The position numbers and the translations under genes were made by a program. This document shows, in pieces, positions 55,991 through 64,000 of a DNA stretch of 64,000 nt; the stretch's first letter is position 1; every line of letters begins with the position of its first letter. The DNA lies in NCBI RefSeq assembly GCF_032854445.1, contig NC_088301.1, positions 59,842,512 to 59,906,511 of the forward strand, read 5' to 3'. Source of the DNA: Liolophura sinensis. Lineage: Eukaryota; Mollusca; Polyplacophora; Chitonida; Chitonidae. Under the pieces are notes generated by a model that saw only the letters and a program-made list of their open reading frames with translations, searched no databases and had not been told where the DNA came from.

Positions 55991-58900
55991 CTGTAATCAA
56001 GATGGTACACATTAATTTAGCACAAATATTACAGTAACATAACATCAGTAGTTGGACAGACATTCCACAGTTCAGCAGGACAGACATTACACAGTTCAGC
56101 AGGACAGACATTACACAGTTTACCAGGACAGACATTACACAGTTCAGCAGGACAGACATTACACAGTTTACCAGGACAGACATTACACAGTTCAGCAGGA
56201 CAGACATTACACAGTTTACCAGGACAGACATTACACAGTTCAGCAGGACAGACATTACACAGTTTACCAGGACAGACATTACAGAGTTTAACAGGACAGA
56301 CATTACACAGTTTAGCATACCGCAGAGAGTCACAGTACCGATACCAATAGTATATAAAAGTAAATAAACCAGAAAGTCAGCACGCTTTATATACGACAGC
56401 CAATTATGCTTTTTTGTGAAAGTACACAGAAAAGCAAATGAAGACATATCTCAACACCCAAATCAGACCACAGACCACGACAGTGCCACATGACAATGAG
56501 TAAGCCAAAGCTATCAGAATACGTATGATTATCCTGTATACCCTGACAAAGACTGCAATTAGCAATCTGCTAAAATACCCACCTGAGAAAGAGAACACTT
56601 GGGTGCCAAAAGGCACATTCAGGGGACTGCAGAACACTTGTACACCTTGATTCAATCATATAATACTCAGGTGTGATCCATATAGATCTACATGTAGGTC
56701 TTTAGTTGTGTTTCAGTTGCGTACATTAAAAAGTGTTCTGAGATGCAATCTGAAGATCAATACAAACACAGAGTTTGTTTTTAGGCATCCAAAAAGAAAG
56801 CTGGAAGCCTACTGTTCTTGCTTGGAACATTAAAATTATTCTTTTCCCATTTTGTGTTGGTTTTTTTTTGTTGTTTTCATAGAAAACTACATATCATACA
56901 CTGTAGCTCTTTGAAATTTGGCAGCAAAATTCTCAAAGACAATGTCTCAAAAGTTTTTGAAGTGTGTTCTTTCAGGACACTTGGTACTGCCATGAAACTT
57001 GTGTAAACCCTACTGGATCCTGTGCAAAACCTTACACATCCTCAAGAACCAATCGAAAGATCTTTCTGAAATGTGCATGTAGAGCAATAAAACTTACACA
57101 AAGTTTGAAAAAAATTAAAATCTTTTTAGGACTCACCAGAGGTTGTGTTTATTTATAAAAAAAAACGTTTTGAATTCTGATATAAACTTGATGTATTAAG
57201 GTATATTTAGGTTTGGTGATTCTGAATCAACTTTCGTTTCTGTTTAACTTCCGAAGTTACCTAACCTGAATGGCCTGAAATTCGAGGTCTGGAAATTTGT
57301 AATTTGCACCAAATTATATCCCAAGGTATGCACTTTCGCTAAAAGTGTTTAAATGACACCCTATTTCAGATACAGAAATGAAAGTCATTTAACATTGACT
57401 TAGAGGGTAAATGGACAATTACATGCTCTTGAACTGCCTAGTTAATTGTCCATGATTTCCCCAAGCTGACTGCGTATCGTAACATACAAGCACCACTGCA
57501 GTACAGTCTCCTGCAACTCCCCATTGGTCACAGGGCAATGGTGACAATGAAGATCATTTGCCTTCCACCAATTCCGCGGTTAACTCCAGGACCTTCACTT
57601 GACTGTAGGTATATATAGAGGATGTACAATGAGTGACCCATTATATCAGTTTTATTAAACGACTGGTGTAATTTTAATTTGTTCCAAGTTTTTGGTGAGG
57701 AACAAAGGAAAATTACATCACAAGTTTAGTAAATTTGATACAATGGGTCAAGATTTACATCCCACAATTTATTTTGAATGGATTTAGGAGTTTGATAGAG
57801 AAGACAACATACTGATACTGATACAGCCAAACCACACATTTCACAAAACATAGTTCTAGAAAACATTGAGGAAATCTGATTTTCGTCAACAGAAAACGTA
57901 ACACAGTCCATATCACTGAATATCACTCAATATCACAGACACAGTGAAATTATAGGATAAATATGTATATATCAACTTCCAAACTCAAACACTTGATTGT
58001 ATGTATACATTTATTTATTTATTTATTTGATTGGTGTTTCATGCCGTACTCAAGAATATTTCACTTACACGACGGCGGTCAGCATTATGGTGGGTGGAAA
58101 CCGGGCAGAGCCCGGGGGAAACCCACGACCTTCTGCAGGTTGCTGGCAGACCTTCCCACTTACGACCGGAGAGGAAGCCAGCATGAGCTGGACTTGAACT
58201 CACAGTGACCGCATTGGTGAGAGGCTCCTGGGTCATTACGCTGCGCTAGCGCGCTAACCGACTGAGCCACTGAGGCCCCTGTATGTATACATGTGCAACT
58301 TACATCCTTGACAAGAGCACGTTTCCTTTTTTGACTTGCCAAACATCGACGAGCGACACTGTACAAGGTTCTAACACTGCCTTCAATCCAGTCTCCGCCA
58401 TATCTATCCACCATCATCATTATGTCTTCACAGTTCTCAAGAACATGGCTTCTCTGCAATCACAGAGTACATGTTTTCAGTGGCATATATACAAGCAGAT
58501 TCACAGATGTTTCCTCAGTAATATTTAACAAAAAGAATCCTATTAGCACCTGAGGTCTTGTCAGCCATTCACACATTTCAATACACACTTGCTGAGTACA
58601 AGATATTATGATTAAGAATCAGGGTTTCTTTTGGCATCACTATCTCTTAAGTTTGATTAAAACTCTGTAGAAGGTGCCAGCTTGCAGCTCTAAGACTACA
58701 TATTTTTACATGGTAAAACATCTTAAAAAAGTTTTCCTTAAAAGTTTTCACCTAATCTACATGTATAAGATTCCTGATGACAACAACCCATTTCACCCAC
58801 CCATCTGTTCACCCAATGTATCCCTTTAACCTTTTCCTTTTTCTCGTATACATCTACATGTACAGTGTCTGTATCTTTCATTACCAAATGAAAAATTGCT

Positions 58901-61900
58901 CGGTTTTAAATCTGTTACTTACCAAAAGCATTCAAAGTTAACAACACTCCACAGGTTAGCTACATGACTTTGTAAATATTCAGAGTGTAAAAGCGAATGA
59001 CATTAACTATAAAGACACCCATTCCCTTGCCTAACTATATACATATACAAATTTGACAATTTGACTGATTCATCTGTGTTTTAGCCATTTAAACAAAACT
59101 AATCCAAATTATTGTGATAACAGCTGAAAAAGAATTATCTAATATTTAACAGAAACAAGCGAACAACTCTCTTATGAACAAGCAATTATCCTGCTTCAAA
59201 TGAGCACAGCTGTGGTGTGGAACACATGAAATGTCTTATAGCACTTCATTAATGTTCAACACAATGTAACAAGGGATAGCAATGCCTCACAGACACTAGT
59301 GGCACATGTCAGACCACTGATGTTAAACACAATGTTACAAGCGATAGCAATGCCTCACGGACACAAGTGGCACACATCAGGGTACTGATGTTAAACACAA
59401 TGTTACAAGGGATAGCAATGCCTCACGGACACTAGTGGCACATGTCAGACCACTGATGTTAAACACAATGTAACAAGGGATAGCTCTGCCTCATGGACAC
59501 AAGTGGCACACATCAGGGTACTGATGTTAAACACAATGTTACAAGGGATAGCAATGCCTCACGGACACTAGTGGCACATGTCAGACCACTGATGTTAAAC
59601 ACAATGTAACAAGGGATAGCTCTGCCTCACGGACACAAGTGGCACACATCAGGGTACTGATGTTAAACACAATGTTACAAGGGATAGCAATGCCTCACGG
59701 ACACTAGTGGCACATGTCAGACCACTGATGTTAAACACAATGTAACAAGGGATAGCTCTGCCTCACGGACACAAGTGGCACACATCAGGGTACTGAAGTT
59801 AAACACAATGTTACAAGGGATAGCTCTGCCTCACGGGCACAAGTGGCACACATCAGAGTACTGATGTTAAACACAATGTTACAAGGGATAGCAATGTCAC
59901 ACGGACACTAGTGGCACCTGTCAGACCACTGATGTTAAACACAATGTAACAAGGGATAGCTCTGCCTCACGGACACAAGTGGCACACATCAGGGTACTGA
60001 TGTTAAACACAATGTTACAAGGGATAGCAATGCCTCACGGACACTAGTGACACATGTCAGACCACTGATGTTAAACACAATGTAACAAGGGATAGCTCTG
60101 CCTCACGGACACAAGTGGCACACATCAGGGTACTGAAGTTAAACACAATGTTACAAGGGATAGCTCTGCCTCACGGGCACAAGTGGCACACATCAGAGTA
60201 CTGATGTTAAACACAATGTTACAAGGGATAGCAATGTCACACGGACACTAGTGGCACCTGTCAGACCACTGATGTTAAACACAATGTAACAAGGGATAGC
60301 TCTGCCTCACGGACACAAGTGGCACACATCAGGGTACTGATGTTAAACACAATGTTACAAGGGATAGCAATGCCTCACGGACACTAGTGACACATGTCAG
60401 ACCACTGATGTTAAACACAATGTAACAAGGGATAGCTCTGCCTCACGGACACAAGTGGCACACATCAGGGTACTGATGTTAAACACAATGTAACAAGGGA
60501 TAGCTCTGCCTCACAGACACAAGTGGCACACATCAGGGTACTGATGTTAAACACAATGTTACAAGGGATAGCAATTCCTCACGGACACGAGTGGCACACA
60601 TCAGGGTACTGATGTTAAACACAATGTAACAAGGGATAGCTCTGCCTCACGGACACAAGTGGCACACATCAGGGTACTGATGTTAAACACAATGTTACAA
60701 GGGATAGCTCTGCCCCATGGACATGTCAGGGTACTGATGTTAAACACAATGTTACAAGGGATAGCAATGTCTCACAGACACGAGTGGCACATGTCAGACC
60801 ACTGATGTTAAACACAATGTTACAAGGGATAGCAATGCCTCACGGACACAAGTGGCACACATATCAGGGTACTGATGTTAAACACAATGTTACAAGGGAT
60901 AGCAATGCCTCACGGACATGAGTGGCACATGTCAGACCACTGATGTTAAACACAATGTTACAAGGGATAGCTCTGCCTCACGGACATGTCAGGGTACCGA
61001 TGTTAAACACAATGTAACAAGGGATAGCTTTGCCTCATGGACACGAGTGATATATGTGAGGGTAATGACATGCCTGTCCACTCTTCTGTGTTATCTATAC
61101 AGTATATGCCAAGTGAATGCATGGCTACCGTTGTGCATTGGTTCTGATATTTCCCAACAAAGTACACATCAAAGGTATGTGCCCCAGGTGCCAGGTAAGC
61201 GAAAGTCCCAATCCAGATACTCTTCTTTGTCTAGTGTATTTCAATAACTTGTTTGTTTGCTCTGATTATTATGGTCCTATCAAAATGATGTCTCATTGCC
61301 TCTATATCCAAATGCCTCTTAACTGCTACTGTTGTCTCACTGAATCATCCTACTTCACACACCATACATCATCACTCTTAGCTCCCTCAGATAATAACCT
61401 ACCAGATCCCGCTCTTCCCTCTTAGCATCATAGGCTGGTAATCCTGTTATTAACTCCAAAATTACCTTGACAAAAAAAAAAAACAGACACAAATTAATAC
61501 TATCATAATGGCTTCAAATTCTTAAATCCAACAACAAGTACTGTTTTTTAAACATTTGACACCTTATACCAGATATAAGTAACAAAATAGGATATAAATC
61601 TGCTTAACAAATGAATAATTCGTGGTTACCATGAATTTGTACCAGGGCCACATTGTGGGGTGGTAATCAGATGCATCCATCATCAGTACATCATCTTACC
61701 ACGCCAAAACTGAAGGAGTCCAGTTTAGCGGACACATCAAAGTTGTGTGCCTCAGGTGCCAGATAGGCCGATGTCCCTATTAGGATGCTCGTCTCTGCCT
61801 GAGTGTGTCCGTCTCCGCTTGGGCCAAGTCGGGTGGTCGCAAAATCACCAAGTTTGGGCACAAAATCCTTGTCCAGCAAAATGTTTGCACTGAAATGTCA

Positions 61901-63636
61901 GGTCACCATCTAAATTCAAATGTCAACATTAAACTGTGCTTAAACTGTGCTTAAAACTTACAAAAAACATGCACTGTGTCAGACAAGAGATCCTAATGAA
62001 TGATATAGTTATCTATATGAGAGTGCTTGTAAACAATCCTTGTTTACAGTTCCATCTTGTACTGAAACAGCTGAAAGAACATTCATTTTAATCAAATATA
62101 TAAAGCCATTGTAGTGTAAAGACTAATGTTAATCAAAAAAAAAAAAAGTCAGGAAAAATAGTGGACGAGTATATGTAATATTCCACAGTCTAGAATTGCC
62201 TACCTCTTGATGTCCCTGTGGATGTAGCCTAAGCTATTCAAGAATGCAATTCCTGACGCTGAACCTTTACAAATGCTAATCCTCACTTCTGCAGACAATG
62301 GTGGGGTGCCGTTCTGAAAATGAGAAAACTGGTATGTGTACATTCACAACTCGTACAAGAACTTTTTGCCAACTTAGTACGACAATGTAATCAAAACTAA
62401 AGCTGATTTGTTTCAGGTACCGGACAAGCCTCATCACATAAAGCTGCAGCCAACACATCCAGCACACTACCTCACTGGTCTTGTATGGTTTGATACACAC
62501 AGTGACTTTAACATGAGAGTTGTTTTGAGTTCACATTACCTGAAACACCTGGCAGCAAATAACACTCAGCTAATGTCAGGTTAATTGGATATTTTCCATT
62601 TTCATCATTATGTTGCAATGCAATGTCGACCATGGCAGTAATGACACTTCTGCTGAATGTTATATCTATAGAACCTTCACTCAAACAATCAAACCAATTT
62701 CATACCAATCAAAACCACACCATCTCTTTCAGCTTTTAAGTCATGCTATTTGAAAAATTACTTCAACCCATAAATTGGAATGGATGTCTATTTAAGACTT
62801 CAGCTTGTATGTAGCGATCTATTATTGACTGTTTCCATGTTTTTAGGAAATGGAACCGTATATACTGTTTGTACTTGTTTGTGTATTGTTATAGAGGGCC
62901 TCTGGGAAGAGCAAGTTGTTCAATTTGACAGAGGTACACTCTGTAATAAATGGTTTTATTTATTCATTCATTCTAGTGATGCATCACAATGCCATCCTTA
63001 ACACAACATCTTAAGCTCTAAACCACTTTCTGAAGAATGGATAACTTAGACTAATTAGATACACAAGAGTCTGGTATGTTATTATTCAAATAGTGAATGT
63101 ATCTGTGTACAGAGGCCAGTCCTTTTCTGTCCTTGTTGCTGTAGGCCCAGGCCCAATCTTCTGAACACCAACTCAGATCTAAGATGAATTCTTCGCACCT
63201 TGCAGGACAATCTGTCTTCCAGTGACCCATTCACCATATAGTCATACACAATGCATGATTTTGGCCCATCGCAGGAGTAACCCAATAGTGTCAGCAAATT
63301 TTCATTCTTCAGTCTGTAAATTTGCACAAATAAAATCTAAATTATCATTCCAATTTTGTTGGTACAGATAAGCTATTATTATGCTTTTAATAAGCAGGTA
63401 AGTACATAATTTATTAACTATTCATGTCATATGAAAAAAGACAGGGAAGTTTTAGCCTATTGGTTTGAAACAATTTTAAGAATTGTGTTAAATCATGTAA
63501 AATGTAATGAATAATATATGTCATCTGGCTAGTTACCTTGAAAGTGTGTCCACTTCAGTACGAAACTGTTTCCTTAAGGTGTCTGTTTGGTTTTTGAGCA
63601 CTTTGACAGCAACCTTCCTGTCATCCCTGTCCACAC
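55964..63636 (-). CDS. IRAK-family serine/threonine kinase, 3' half (seven exons; 5' end beyond the window)
   Basis: Seven minus-strand exons with matching phases give about 251 residues of a kinase domain in the expected order: VAVK (ATP-binding Lys), an [13 protein letters not shown] strand, [15 protein letters not shown] (hinge with Tyr gatekeeper, an IRAK hallmark), NGTPPLS, HRDIK catalytic loop, [41 protein letters not shown], and a C-terminal lobe ending VFQEILAL before TGA. IRAK kinases link Toll/IL-1 receptors through MyD88 to NF-kB signalling in the cytoplasm. The Gly of the DFG motif is Ala, while the HRD Asp is kept. The death domain, glycine loop and start codon lie upstream of 63636 and beyond 64000. 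It looks closest to IRAK4/IRAK1 from memory; which one is not settled. Confidence 0.9.
56049..56315. repeat. 24-bp minisatellite, about 11 copies
   Basis: The unit contains ACAGACATTACACAGTTCAG, with CAGCAGG and TACCAGG versions alternating as a 48-base dimer. It lies 60 bases inside the last intron. The open frames on both strands (8-codon steps) are artefacts. Confidence 0.93.
56320..57997. other. Intron sequence of the kinase gene
   Basis: No additional exon or RNA was recognised between the last two coding exons besides the repeats listed. Open frames such as 57726-57926 on the minus strand lack domain or splice support. Confidence 0.5.
58011..58279 (-). mobile_element. Full-length SINE with clean target duplication
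   Basis: From tRNA-like head (CTCAGTCGGTTAGCGCGC and box B GAGTTCAAGTC on the minus strand) to AATAAATAAATAAA tail. TGTATGTATACAT occurs at 57998-58010 and 58280-58292 as a perfect 13-base duplication. The head-side duplication ends 11 bases short of the exon F boundary, inside the intron. Confidence 0.95.
58304..58453 (-). CDS. IRAK-like exon F: C-lobe
   Basis: [50 protein letters not shown]: the helices and the SVxxLYSVAxxC pattern of IRAKs. Phase 0 to 0, acceptor gattgcag, donor GTAAGT. Confidence 0.93.
58460..59219. other. Intron sequence before exon F
   Basis: Searched on the minus strand for a kinase exon; none seen, and exon E joins exon F in phase without one. Confidence 0.45.
59220..61060. 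repeat. 68-bp minisatellite in dimers, about 27 copies, in a kinase intron
   Basis: The unit contains ACTGATGTTAAACACAATGT and TACAAGGGATAGCAATGCCT. Two versions alternate (AATGCCTCACGG...CATGTCAGACC and CTCTGCCTCACGG...CACATCAGGGT), giving a 136-base dimer over much of the array. Confidence 0.95.
61164..61240 (-). pseudogene. Decayed duplicate of exon D (activation-loop part)
   Basis: The minus strand reads [19 protein letters not shown], parallel to [19 protein letters not shown] of exon D, about 75% identical over roughly 66 bases. APE has become APG and similarity stops on both sides. It sits in the intron after exon E. Confidence 0.7.
61403..61465 (-). CDS. IRAK-like exon E: 21-codon exon after the APE region
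   Basis: [18 protein letters not shown] plus RDL, the IRAK pattern following SFGV. A poly-T tract and TCAAG acceptor precede it; donor GTAGGT; phase 0 to 0. Confidence 0.9.
61700..61889 (-). CDS. IRAK-like exon D: activation segment with DFA
   Basis: [20 protein letters not shown] then [17 protein letters not shown] and [10 protein letters not shown]. The magnesium-loop triplet reads Asp-Phe-Ala instead of Asp-Phe-Gly. Phase 2 to 0, donor GTAAGA. Confidence 0.94.
62204..62313 (-). CDS. IRAK-like exon C: catalytic loop
   Basis: [37 protein letters not shown] is intact. Phase 0 to 2, donor GTAGGC. Confidence 0.94.
63199..63313 (-). CDS. IRAK-like exon B: hinge
   Basis: [37 protein letters not shown]. 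The Tyr in IVYDYM sits at the gatekeeper place typical of IRAKs. Phase 2 to 0, donor GTGCGA. Confidence 0.93.
63537..63636 (-). CDS. IRAK-like exon A: ATP-binding lysine
   Basis: [17 protein letters not shown], then [14 protein letters not shown]: strand beta3 with the VAVK lysine and helix C with its Glu. Acceptor gttatcag, donor GTAACT, phase 1 to 2. Confidence 0.9.
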
Positions 63637-63673
63637 CTGATAACGAAAGATAAATAAAAAAATTACCAACAAG

Positions 63674-64000
63674 AAAAGTTTTAAAATTAAGCCATCTGCA
63701 TTTTGAGTGTTGGAATTTTCTTGTCATAGGGTACAGGGCATGTGATACAAAGACAACAGGTTATACAATGATAAAAATACGCCACAAGTTAACCATGTGT
63801 TAAAGTCTTGTAGTTATTCAAAGTTTCCATTAAAATGTATTTGATTCTGGAGGTATTGACCCTTTTAAAAGTTTTAAAATTAAGCCATATGCATTTTGAG
63901 TGTTGGACTTTTCTTGTCATAGGGTACAGGGCATGTGATACAAAGACAACAGGTTATACAACGATAAAAATACGCCACAAGTTAACCATGTGTTAAAGTC
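63674..64000. repeat. Direct repeat with 193-base period at the window end
   Basis: 63674-63807 and 63867-64000 are nearly identical (both contain AAAAGTTTTAAAATTAAGCC and ATACGCCACAAGTTAACC). The second copy runs off the window, so a longer array may follow. Confidence 0.85.

Noticed and set aside
55953-56447. 164-codon hydrophobic minus-strand frame
   Set aside because: 8-codon steps of a 24-bp minisatellite, although its low end overlaps the true last kinase exon in another frame.
58005-58281. Coding frames across the SINE
   Set aside because: Open frames follow the SINE sequence and recur with every copy of the family.

Overview
This is a eukaryotic, intron-rich, AT-rich nuclear window, almost certainly from an invertebrate animal. 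It holds no operons, bacterial signals or CRISPR arrays. A mollusc- or brachiopod-like lophotrochozoan is the best guess. That guess rests on a lectin-bearing adhesion GPCR and an IRAK-family kinase beside tRNA-derived SINEs with an AAAT tail and a Penelope-like remnant; it is inference, not proof.

Two genes are supported, and they converge tail to tail. Gene 1 (+ strand, 23940-50288) is reconstructed as 21 coding exons joined by GT-AG introns with matching phases. It encodes about 1293 residues: a signal peptide, two C-type lectin domains, an unrecognised middle region, a hormone-receptor motif, a GAIN domain with an intact GPS cleavage site, seven transmembrane helices and a short tail. Two single-base frame breaks, in exons 9 and 13, interrupt it as the sequence stands. 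Gene 2 (- strand, from beyond 64000 to 55964) is the kinase-domain half of an IRAK-family kinase. Seven exons are visible, with VAVK, HRD and APE motifs, but DFG is replaced by DFA. Its death-domain half lies outside the window. Opposing poly(A) signals of the two genes lie about 50 bases apart near 54.3 kb.

Region by region: 1-23.8 kb has no supportable gene. It holds a Penelope-like GIY-YIG remnant, one SINE and a series of minisatellites (31, 53, 39, 39, 37 and 36 bp units), including two 36-bp arrays of the same family in opposite orientation. 23.8-50.3 kb is the lectin adhesion GPCR, whose introns carry further minisatellites (43, 62, 38, 49, 40, 40, 37 and 69 bp units), four SINE copies and one terminal-inverted-repeat element. 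50.3-54.3 kb is probable 3' UTR and flank. 54.3-64 kb is the kinase gene, with a 24-bp and a 68-bp array, a SINE close to an exon and a decayed duplicate of its activation-loop exon.

How the genes could relate: the receptor combines surface sugar or ligand binding with G-protein signalling, and IRAK kinases act downstream of Toll/IL-1 receptors. Both suit innate recognition, but nothing in the sequence shows that they act together. Many long open frames in the window are by-products of minisatellites whose unit length is a multiple of three and are not called as genes.
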